Below are positions 39,776 through 47,124 of a stretch of DNA of 64,000 nucleotides, one piece after another. Numbering within the stretch: position 1 is the stretch's first letter; each line of letters begins with the position of its first letter. Origin of the DNA: Phosphoribacter sp037045055. Its GTDB lineage: Bacteria > Actinomycetota > Actinomycetes > Actinomycetales > Dermatophilaceae. A program made the position numbers and the translations under genes. The stretch spans positions 682,001 to 746,000 of the forward strand of contig JBAOHJ010000003.1 of assembly GCA_037045055.1 (NCBI GenBank), read 5' to 3'. The notes under the pieces are model-generated. The model saw nothing but the letters and a program-made list of their open reading frames with translations, did no database searches and was not told the DNA's origin.

Positions 39776-40740
39776 CACGTGCCGGCACGCTCCGCCCCGG
39801 CGGCGTGGCCCGGCACGGCCCGAGCAGCCGGCCCGGCCGACGCCTGCGCCGACCGGTCCGCCCCGTCGTCCCCGGCCAGGCCCTGGACCCACGCCGCACC
39901 CCGGCGGCCGGCCCGCTCGCCCGAGGCCACGTCCAGACGGACGAACGCCTCGCGCCCGGACAAGCGCGCGGCGACGGCGTTGCTCAGCGCGTAGTACCCG
40001 TCGAAGACCCGCACCTGCGTGCGGTGCGCCAGCAGTGCCTGCCGTTGGCGTTGCCGGGCTCCCTCGTCGACCACCACGTGGGTGACCAGGTCGTCGTCGA
40101 CGACGGCCACCGGGTAGGGCTGCTGGAGGGTGGGCACCTGCAGCCCGGAGTCCGGGGGCACGTGCCCGGCCAGCCAGGTGCGGTCCTCGCGGGCCCACGA
40201 GCGCGGGACGACGACCTCGTATGCCGCGACGGCGCGGCCCGCGGGCCCGGCGGCCACGGCCCGCTCGACCAGACGTCGCGTCACGATGTGGTCGGGATGG
40301 CCGTAGCCCCCGCCGCGGTCGTAGGTGACCACCACGTCGGGGTCCAGCTCGCCGAGCAACGCCGTCAGCCGGGCAGCCGCCTGGTCCAGGTCCGCGGCCA
40401 CCAGGCTGCGCGGGTCCGGCACCGGCGGCATACCGGCCATGCCGTGCGCGAGCAGGACCATGCCGCTGTCGCGGTAGGTGCCGGCGCCTCCGAGCTGATG
40501 TCCGTGGACACCCAGGGCGCTCAGCGCCCCGGCGAGCTCGCCGGCGCGGTACGGTCCCAACGAGTCGTCGCGGTCCGCGCCCAGGTGCGCCAACTCGGGC
40601 GGGATGATCTCGCCCATCTCGCCGAGGGTCGCGGTGACGACATGGACCTCGTGTCCGAGCGCGGCGTGGTGGGCCAACGCGATCCCCGTCGCCAGGGTCT
40701 CGTCGTCGGGATGGGCGTGCACGAACACCAGGCGAGCCAT
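39772..40740 (-). CDS. mshB: N-acetyl-GlcN-inositol deacetylase (mycothiol synthesis) or mycothiol amidase
   Basis: 322 residues of the LmbE/PIG-L zinc deacetylase family. VFVHAHPDDETLATG and GGGYGHPDHIVTRRLVE provide the zinc site (Asp, His, His). TLGEMGEIIPPELAHLGADR is the MshB/Mca-type insert. Length and insert favour MshB. ATG 40740. It is followed by the coupled flavin-reductase gene and sits downstream of the Opp operon. Confidence 0.88.
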   Translation of the reverse strand: MARLVFVHAHPDDETLATGIALAHHAALGHEVHVVTATLGEMGEIIPPELAHLGADRDDSLGPYRAGELAGALSALGVHGHQLGGAGTYRDSGMVLLAHGMAGMPPVPDPRSLVAADLDQAAARLTALLGELDPDVVVTYDRGGGYGHPDHIVTRRLVERAVAAGPAGRAVAAYEVVVPRSWAREDRTWLAGHVPPDSGLQVPTLQQPYPVAVVDDDLVTHVVVDEGARQRQRQALLAHRTQVRVFDGYYALSNAVAARLSGREAFVRLDVASGERAGRRGAAWVQGLAGDDGADRSAQASAGPAARAVPGHAAGAERAGTW

Positions 40741-40761
40741 GGGCGCGAATCTACGCCGGGC

Positions 40762-41811
40762 TCAGACGACGACGCGGATCTCGGGGAAGTGACAGGCCAC
40801 CGCATGCCCGGGCGAGACCTCGGCGGCCACCGGGACCTCGGCCGCGCACCGGTCCTGGGCCTTCGGACATCGGGTCCGGAACACGCATCCCGAGGGCGGG
40901 TTCTGTGGACTGGGCAGGTCGCCCTTGAGCAGGATGCGGTCGCGCGACTCCGACACCCGAGGGTCGGGGATGGGCACCGCCGAGAGCAGGGCGTGGGTGT
41001 ACGGGTGTTGGGGCCGCTCGTAGAGCTCGTCGCGATCGGCGGCCTCCATGACCTTGCCGAGGTACATCACGACGACCCGGTCGGAGATGTGCCGCACCAC
41101 GGACAGGTCGTGGGCGACGAAGATGTACGCCATCCTCTCGGCGTTCTGGATCTCCTCCAGGAGGTTGACCACCTGGGCCTGGATGGAGACGTCCAGGGCC
41201 GACACGGGCTCGTCGCAGACGATGACCTGCGGCTTGAGCGCGATCGCCCGGGCCACCCCGATGCGCTGGCGCTGGCCTCCGGAGAACTCGTGCGGGTAGC
41301 GGTTGTAGTGCTCCGGGTTCAGCCCCACCCGCTCCATGAGCTCCTGGACCGACTTCTTCACCCCGCCGGGCGGCTTGACCCGCTGGATCTCGAAGGGGGC
41401 CGAGATGATCTTGCCCACGCTGTGGCGGGGGTTGAGCGAGCCGTACGGGTCCTGGAAGACCATCTGCATCTCGCGGCGCAGGGTCTGCAGGCGCTTGCCG
41501 GTGGCCCTGGTGATGTCCTCGCCGGCGAACTCGATGGTGCCGCTGGTGGGCTCCAGCAGCTTGAGCATCGTGCGCCCGGCCGTGGACTTGCCGCAGCCGG
41601 ACTCCCCGACCAGGCCGATCGTCTCGCCGCGGCGCACCGCCAGGTCGATCCCGTCGACGGCCTTGACCGGGTCGTCGGCTCGGCGGATGATGCCCGGCTT
41701 CTTCACCGGGAAGTGCTTGCGCAGCTCGGTCACCTTGAGCACGACCTCGCCGACGTCCACCTGGGGTGCGCCGGCGAGGGCCTGCGCCCCGTCGAGGCTC
41801 GCGGCGCTCAC
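40762..41811 (-). CDS. oppF: Oligopeptide ABC transporter ATP-binding protein F
   Basis: 349 residues. Walker A is GLVGESGCGKSTAGRT, signature FSGGQRQRIGVARAI, Walker B VIVCDEPVSALD and the switch His in VAHDLSVVRHI. The C-terminal oligopeptide-transporter cysteine motif is SGCVFRTRCPKAQDRCAA. The N-terminal VSAASLDGAQALAGAP is unique. GTG 41811 overlaps oppD stop by four bases. Last gene of the C-A-B-D-F operon. Substrate, probably short peptides, is inferred. Confidence 0.92.
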   Translation of the reverse strand: MSAASLDGAQALAGAPQVDVGEVVLKVTELRKHFPVKKPGIIRRADDPVKAVDGIDLAVRRGETIGLVGESGCGKSTAGRTMLKLLEPTSGTIEFAGEDITRATGKRLQTLRREMQMVFQDPYGSLNPRHSVGKIISAPFEIQRVKPPGGVKKSVQELMERVGLNPEHYNRYPHEFSGGQRQRIGVARAIALKPQVIVCDEPVSALDVSIQAQVVNLLEEIQNAERMAYIFVAHDLSVVRHISDRVVVMYLGKVMEAADRDELYERPQHPYTHALLSAVPIPDPRVSESRDRILLKGDLPSPQNPPSGCVFRTRCPKAQDRCAAEVPVAAEVSPGHAVACHFPEIRVVV

Positions 41812-42935
41812 TGGGGACCGTCCTGGTGAGCCGCGGGGGCGGGGTGCTCGGCCGACTGCGCGACGCCGGGCTCCGAACGGGTCTGTTGGTCGAAGCGCAG
41901 CCGCACCCGGTCGGCCTCGGTGAGCAGGCATCGGGCCTGCTGACCCGTCGGCAGCGCCTCCAGCCGGGGCTCGACGCGGCGGCACTGGTCGTCGGGCACC
42001 TCCTGCCGGTAGGCACACCGGGGATGGAAGGCGCACCCGGAGGGCAGGTTGATCAGCGACGGCGGGTTGCCCGGGATCGGGTCGAGCTGCTCGCGCCGGA
42101 CCTCGTCGAGCCGCGGCATCGACTTGAGCAGACCCATGGTGTAGGGGTGTTGGGGGTGGTAGAACACCTCGTCGACGGTGCCCTTCTCGACCGCCTTGCC
42201 GCCGTACATGACCATGATGTCGTCGGCCATGTGGGCCACGACCCCCAGGTCGTGGGTGATGAGGATGATCGCCGACCCGAACTGCTCCTGCAGGTGCTGC
42301 ATGAGGTCGAGGATCTGCGCCTGCACGGTGACGTCCAGGGCGGTGGTCGGCTCGTCGGCGATGAGCAGCTTCGGGTCGTTGACCAGCGCCATCGCGATCA
42401 TCGCCCGCTGGCGCATGCCACCGGAGAACTCGTGCGGGTACTGGTCGATCCGCTTGGCCGGGTTGGGAATGCCGACCAGGCCCAGCATCTCCACGGTGCG
42501 GGCGCGGGCCGCCTGCTTGCTCACCTCGTGGTGGACCTGGTAGGCCTCCATGATCTGGTTGCCCACGGTGTAGTAGGGGTGCAGGGCCGAGAGCGGGTCC
42601 TGGAACACCATGGCCACGTCGCGACCGCGCAGGGCGCGCAGGCGCTCGTCGGAGATCGTCAGCAGCTGGTCCTCGCCGAGCTGGATCTCGCCGGACACCC
42701 GGGCCCGGGTGCCCCGGTGCAGGCCCATGATGGCCTGACTCGTCACCGACTTGCCCGACCCGGACTCGCCGACGATGCCGAGGGTCTTGCCGGCATACAA
42801 CTCGAAGCTCATCCCGTCGACGGCCTTGACCAGCCCGTCCTCGGTCGGGAAGTGGACGGTGAGGTCGCGCACCGAGAGCACCGGCCCCCCGGCCCGGGGC
42901 GCGGCGGGCGCGCTGGACATCGTCTGCGTCGTCAT
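41808..42935 (-). CDS. oppD: Oligopeptide ABC transporter ATP-binding protein D
   Basis: 375 residues. Walker A GIVGESGSGKSVTSQA, signature FSGGMRQRAMIAMAL, Walker B LLIADEPTTALD and His loop LITHDLGVVAHM. The C-terminal peptide-transporter motif is SGCAFHPRCAYRQEVPDDQC. ATG 42935, ten bases after oppB. It pairs with OppF as the heterodimeric motor. Confidence 0.93.
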   Translation of the reverse strand: MTTQTMSSAPAAPRAGGPVLSVRDLTVHFPTEDGLVKAVDGMSFELYAGKTLGIVGESGSGKSVTSQAIMGLHRGTRARVSGEIQLGEDQLLTISDERLRALRGRDVAMVFQDPLSALHPYYTVGNQIMEAYQVHHEVSKQAARARTVEMLGLVGIPNPAKRIDQYPHEFSGGMRQRAMIAMALVNDPKLLIADEPTTALDVTVQAQILDLMQHLQEQFGSAIILITHDLGVVAHMADDIMVMYGGKAVEKGTVDEVFYHPQHPYTMGLLKSMPRLDEVRREQLDPIPGNPPSLINLPSGCAFHPRCAYRQEVPDDQCRRVEPRLEALPTGQQARCLLTEADRVRLRFDQQTRSEPGVAQSAEHPAPAAHQDGPQ

Positions 42936-42945
42936 GGCGGCGTCC

Positions 42946-43956
42946 TCAGGCGTACTTCACGCGGGGGTCGATGACGGCGTAGAGCACGTCGACGACGATA
43001 TTGGCGATGATGATGAACGACGCGAGCAACACGACGATCCCGACGGTCATCGGCAGGTCGAAGGTCGTCGCCGACTGCACGGCGAGCTTGCCCAGCCCGT
43101 CGTAGTTGAACACCTGCTCGGTGATGATCGCCCCGCCGAGCAGGCCACCGAGGTCGAGGCCGGCGATGGTCACCAGCGGCGTGAGAGCGGCGCGCATGGT
43201 GTGCTTGGCGAGGATCCGGCGCGGGTGCAGCCCCTTGGCCCGGGCCGTGCGCAGGTAGTCCTCGCTCAGCGACTCCAGGACGAAGGCGCGGGTGAGCCGG
43301 ACATATCCGGCGATGTAGAACAGCGCGAGGGTGAGGCAGGGCAGGAAGAGCCCCTGCAGCCACAACAGCGGGTTGGTGGTCAGCGGCGTGAAGGCCGGCA
43401 CCGGGACCAGCCGCCAGGTCAGGGCGATGTACTGGTAGAGGAACAACCCGGTGAAGAAGGTGGGGAAGGCGTAGAACACCAACGCGGTCCCGACGATCCC
43501 CCGGTCGACGATCGTGCCCTTGCGCAGGGCGGCGATCACCCCGGCGCCGACGCCGATGACGATCCACAGCACGAACGCACCGATGGCCAGGGACGCGGAG
43601 ACGGGGGCCTTCTTGACCAGCACGGAGCTGACCGTGGCACTGGACAGCGGGGAGTAGCCCAGGCAGGGCGCGTCGCAGCGGGCCACGAGGTTAGGGGCGG
43701 TGGCCTTGAGGGCCGGGTCGTCCGGGAAGTCGCGCCCGACGACGACCCCCTTGACGAAGTCGGCCCACTGCACGGCGAAGGGCTTGTCGTAGCCCAGGCC
43801 CTTGCGGTTGTTCTCGAGAATCTGCGGCGTGCAGTTCTTGCCGCAGGTGTACTTCACCGGGTCGGGCCCGGAGAAGAAGAGGGCGAAGGTCACGAAGGTC
43901 ATGACCAGGAGCATGACGAGGCCGGAGAGCAAGCGGCGGATGACATAGGCGATCAC
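42946..43956 (-). CDS. oppB: Oligopeptide ABC transporter permease B
   Basis: 336 residues, about six membrane helices. The conserved EAA-loop-type segment FVLESLSEDYLRTARAKGLHPRRILAKHTMRAAL couples to the ATPases. The N-terminal helix is YVIRRLLSGLVMLLVMTFVTFALFF. A periplasmic-side loop with CGKNC and CDAPC (four Cys) after helix 1 is unusual. ATG 43956, preceded by the intergenic stem-loop. Confidence 0.92.
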   Translation of the reverse strand: MIAYVIRRLLSGLVMLLVMTFVTFALFFSGPDPVKYTCGKNCTPQILENNRKGLGYDKPFAVQWADFVKGVVVGRDFPDDPALKATAPNLVARCDAPCLGYSPLSSATVSSVLVKKAPVSASLAIGAFVLWIVIGVGAGVIAALRKGTIVDRGIVGTALVFYAFPTFFTGLFLYQYIALTWRLVPVPAFTPLTTNPLLWLQGLFLPCLTLALFYIAGYVRLTRAFVLESLSEDYLRTARAKGLHPRRILAKHTMRAALTPLVTIAGLDLGGLLGGAIITEQVFNYDGLGKLAVQSATTFDLPMTVGIVVLLASFIIIANIVVDVLYAVIDPRVKYA

Positions 43957-44016
43957 GGGTGTCCGGCCTCGGGGGCCGTGCTCCTCTCGGTCCTACTGCG
44001 CTGCGACTGCGGCCGG

Positions 44017-44054
44017 GTCGGGGTGGCGGCGGCCACGGCCGCCGCCACCCCGAC
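44017..44054 (-). terminator. 18-base-pair stem-loop between oppA and oppB
   Basis: GTCGGGGTGGCGGCGGCC (44017-44034) is fully complementary to 44037-44054 with only two bases between, nine bases after the oppA stop. Such stems after binding-protein genes partly terminate or protect the upstream message, giving excess binding protein over membrane subunits. Confidence 0.8.
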
Positions 44055-44063
44055 GCTGCGGTG

Positions 44064-45788
44064 CTACTGCTGGACTCCGATGGTGCCGAAGTCCGCGAAC
44101 ATGCTCAGACCCGGGTTGTTGATCCACCCGGTGATCTTCGAGCCACGCAGGAAGTAGAACTTCTGGATGCCCAGCGGGATGTAGGCGACATCCTTGCCCA
44201 GCGTCTCGTCGATCTTGACGTAAGCGGCGGCCTGGGCGTTGAGGTCACCGAGTGCGGCAGCCTCGTCGATGGCCTTGTTCACGGCGTCGCTCTTGTAGTT
44301 GCCGTAGTCCTGCCCGTTGCTGTCGGCGGTGATGTTGACCCGCGAGTCGAACAGGGCCGGGATGACCGTCGACATCGAGGGCCAGTCGGCGCCCCAAGAA
44401 CCCCACATGACGTCCGACTTGTTGTTCGCCGGGTTCTGGATGATGTCGTAGTAGGTGTCGCTCAGCGGGTCCAGGGTGACCTGGAAGCCGGCCTTGTCCC
44501 ACGTGTCCTTCAGCGCCGCTGCGGCGTTGTCGGAGGTCGGGGTGCCACCGCTGTAGGTGTAGGTGATCGGGTAGGGGATCGGGACCCCGGCCTCCTGCAG
44601 CAGCTTCTTCGCACCCTCCGGGTCACCGGTCGCCGGGGCCGTGAACGCCGGGTTCTCCTTGTAGCCGGGCAGGTCGGTCGCGACGATGGACTTGGCCGGG
44701 ATGCGGGCCTTGTCGCCGCCGTTGGCGTCGCCGTAGGCCTTCTGGTTGGTCGCCAACGCCAGGGCCTGGCGGACCTTGGGGTTGGTCATCCGGTTGAAGT
44801 TGGGGACGAGGTAGTCGACGTAGGGAGCCACCGGGTTGACCGAGCGGTTGGCCACCGGGCCGGTGATCTGGGCGTAGAACGCCGGGGGGATCGACCGGTC
44901 GGTGATGGCGGTCTGGTCGTTACCGCCGTCGGCGATGAGCCGCTGGGTGATGATCTCGGTGGTCAGACCCTCGACGAAGACGACCTTGTCGGGCAGGGCC
45001 TTGCGCACCCCGTCGGTCTTCGGGTCGTACTGGTCGTTGCGCACGAACGTCCCGCCGGTGCCCTTGGTCCACACGCCCTCGAGCTTGTAGGGGCCGTTGG
45101 AGAAGACCGCGTAGTTCGACTGCTCACCCTTGTCCTGGTCGGCCCGGTAGGGGTCGAAGGCACGCAGCGAGGCGATGGCCAGGGCGAAGTCCGGCCACGG
45201 CTTGTTGAACCGGTAGGTGATCGTCTTGCCGTTGCAGGTGACCGCCTTGTCGAAGTCGGCCTGGCCTTCCTTCTTGTACGGCCCGTTGTAGGCCGCCGTC
45301 CCGCCCTGCTGCGGGACGTCGAGGAAGCCGAGGATGTAGTTCGGGCCGCCCTTGATGACGTCGGTGGCGAAGGACCGGGACAGACCGTACCTGAAGTCCT
45401 CGCAGGTGATGTCCTTGCCGTCCTGCCACTTCACGCCGTCCTTGAGGGTGAACGACCACTGCTTGCCGCCGTTCTCGGACTTGCCCGTGTCGGTGGCCAG
45501 GTCGGGGACCGGGGTGTTGGCCTGCTTGGCGTCCTCGCTCACCGGGAACTGCACCCAGCCGCGGTAGGCCAGCCGGCTCATGTAGTAGAGGTCGCGGCCG
45601 ATGTAGGTGCGCTGCGGGTCCAGGTGCTCCGCGGAGCGCCGGGTCAGGGCGTAGATGGTGCCCCCCTTGGCCTGCGCCGCGCTCGCGGTCGAGCTGGACG
45701 TCGTGCCCCCGCTCGAGCAGGCGGCCAGCGGCAGGGCGACGATCGTCGCGGCCGCGACGGCGCCCACCGCCCTCGTCTTCTTGGTCAT
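44064..45788 (-). CDS. oppA: Oligopeptide ABC transporter substrate-binding lipoprotein
   Basis: 574 residues. The signal peptide with lipobox is AAATIVALPLAACSSGG (lipidated Cys about residue 24). The mature SBP_bac_5 protein includes LTRRSAEHLDPQRTYIGRDLYYM, WSFTLKDGVKWQDGKDITCEDFRYGLSRSF, PYVDYLVPNFNRMTNPKVRQALALATN and the end GSKITGWINNPGLSMFADFGTI. ATG 45788 follows an AAGGAG site. A 7-base-pair inverted repeat (45810-45832) lies just upstream of that site. It is second in the operon, after oppC. Confidence 0.92.
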   Translation of the reverse strand: MTKKTRAVGAVAAATIVALPLAACSSGGTTSSSTASAAQAKGGTIYALTRRSAEHLDPQRTYIGRDLYYMSRLAYRGWVQFPVSEDAKQANTPVPDLATDTGKSENGGKQWSFTLKDGVKWQDGKDITCEDFRYGLSRSFATDVIKGGPNYILGFLDVPQQGGTAAYNGPYKKEGQADFDKAVTCNGKTITYRFNKPWPDFALAIASLRAFDPYRADQDKGEQSNYAVFSNGPYKLEGVWTKGTGGTFVRNDQYDPKTDGVRKALPDKVVFVEGLTTEIITQRLIADGGNDQTAITDRSIPPAFYAQITGPVANRSVNPVAPYVDYLVPNFNRMTNPKVRQALALATNQKAYGDANGGDKARIPAKSIVATDLPGYKENPAFTAPATGDPEGAKKLLQEAGVPIPYPITYTYSGGTPTSDNAAAALKDTWDKAGFQVTLDPLSDTYYDIIQNPANNKSDVMWGSWGADWPSMSTVIPALFDSRVNITADSNGQDYGNYKSDAVNKAIDEAAALGDLNAQAAAYVKIDETLGKDVAYIPLGIQKFYFLRGSKITGWINNPGLSMFADFGTIGVQQ

Positions 45789-45876
45789 GCATTCTCCTTC
45801 GTGTGTGTCGCGTCGCCGCGGCGCCGCGACGCCTGGCAGCCGGTGCGCCGCCAGGAGTCGGATGGCCGACCGACGG

Positions 45877-46881
45877 TCATCGGTTGGCCTTGGGGTCCAG
45901 GGCGTCGCGTAGCCCGTCGCCCACCAGGTTGAAGCTCAACACCAGGCCGGCGATGATGACGGCCGGGAAGACGAAGTAGGTGAAGTCGCCGATCGAGTAG
46001 TTCGTCGAGTTCGTGAGGATGTTGCCCAGCGTCGGGGTGGGCGGCTTGATGCCGACCCCGAGGAAGGACAGGGCCGCCTCGGCGGAGATGAACAGCGGCA
46101 GGGTCAGGGTGAAGTAGACCAGGACCGGCGCCCAGAGGTTGGGCAGCAGTTCCTTGAAGTAGATCCGGGAGTTGCGGGCGCCGAGGCTGCGCGCCGCCTC
46201 GATGTACTCCCGCTCCCGTTGCGAGAGCACCTGGCCGCGGATGAGCCGGGCGAACGACGGCCACCCGAACAGCCCGAGCACGAGGATGACGTAGACGCCG
46301 TTGGCGGTGTTCCCGGCGGGCACCTTGAGGCGCTCGGTGAGCTGGTCGATGAACAGCCCGGACAGCGCGATGAGCATGAGCGTCTGCGGGAAGGACAGCG
46401 TCATGTCGACGATGCGACTGATGACGAAGTCCACCCAGCCGCCCAGGAAGCCCGACACGATGCCGGCGATCGTGCCGATGACCACGGCCACCAGGGTGGC
46501 GAACAGCGCCACCATGAGCGAGAAGGTCACCCCCAGGACCAGTCGGGAGAGCACGTCGCGGCCGGTGCCCGGCTCGACGCCCAGCGGGTGCTCCCAGCTC
46601 ATCCCGCCGTAGGGCGCCTTCGGCAGGCCACCGGTGGCCGGGTCGATGAGGTCGTTGTGGAAGGTCTCCGGGTCGAGGATCTTGGTCGCCGAGAGCACCG
46701 GCGCGAGCACGGCCAGCAGGAGGAACACCGCGACCACGACGACCGAGATCATGGTCAGCCGGTCGCGCCGCAGGCGGCGCAGGGCCAGCCGCCCGAGCGA
46801 CAGGCCCTCGATGGCCTTCTCGGGACCGACGATGTCGGGCTCGACGGGCTCCAGCGGCGCTGTCGTCGGCGTATAGGTCAC
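45877..46881 (-). CDS. oppC: Oligopeptide ABC transporter permease C
   Basis: 334 residues. N-terminal SLGRLALRRLRRDRLTMISVVVVAVFLLLAVLAP is the OppC N-domain. The EAA segment is EREYIEAARSLGARNSRIYFKELLPNL. GTG 46881 was preferred over an upstream ATG because AGGAAGG lies nine bases ahead and the protein start (TYTPTTAPLEP) is typical. First gene of the operon; other Opp operons begin with oppA. Confidence 0.9.
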   Translation of the reverse strand: MTYTPTTAPLEPVEPDIVGPEKAIEGLSLGRLALRRLRRDRLTMISVVVVAVFLLLAVLAPVLSATKILDPETFHNDLIDPATGGLPKAPYGGMSWEHPLGVEPGTGRDVLSRLVLGVTFSLMVALFATLVAVVIGTIAGIVSGFLGGWVDFVISRIVDMTLSFPQTLMLIALSGLFIDQLTERLKVPAGNTANGVYVILVLGLFGWPSFARLIRGQVLSQREREYIEAARSLGARNSRIYFKELLPNLWAPVLVYFTLTLPLFISAEAALSFLGVGIKPPTPTLGNILTNSTNYSIGDFTYFVFPAVIIAGLVLSFNLVGDGLRDALDPKANR

Positions 46882-46940
46882 CCGTACCGCCTTCCTCGCG
46901 TGTCGGCCGAGCCCGTCGTGCCCTGAAAAACCCCTGGCAT

Positions 46941-46969
46941 ACCCTGCCACACGCCAACCGGTCGTCCAA
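46941..46969 (-). promoter_or_regulatory. Weak promoter candidate for the opp operon
   Basis: On the minus strand TTGGAC (46969-46964) and CAGGGT (46946-46941) are 17 bases apart, about 55 bases ahead of the oppC GTG. The -10 match is poor. Confidence 0.3.
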
Positions 46970-47070
46970 GCGCCTGCACGGCCATGGTTGACGAATCGTT
47001 ACCGAACGCGTGGGCCACGGGTTATCCGGTGCCGGGGTCGCTGCGCGTGACTTCTTTCGGCCGGACCCGC

Positions 47071-47120
47071 CGGTATGCCGCGTCCTCGATCGCCGGCGAG
47101 CCCCGTGAGCGGCATACCGC
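47071..47120 (-). terminator. Inverted GTATGCCG pair downstream of typA
   Basis: CGGTATGCCGC (47071-47081) and GCGGCATACCG (47110-47120) are exact reverse complements, 28 bases apart, five bases beyond the typA stop. The arms are two copies of the dispersed 8-mer. A transcript from typA would fold here; terminator function is inferred. Confidence 0.6.
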
Positions 47121-47124
47121 GGGG

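Noticed and set aside
40762..46881. Opp genes as a nickel or glutathione transporter
   Set aside because: Family motifs fit the whole peptide/nickel group; nothing in the binding protein points to metals, so only the general peptide name is used.
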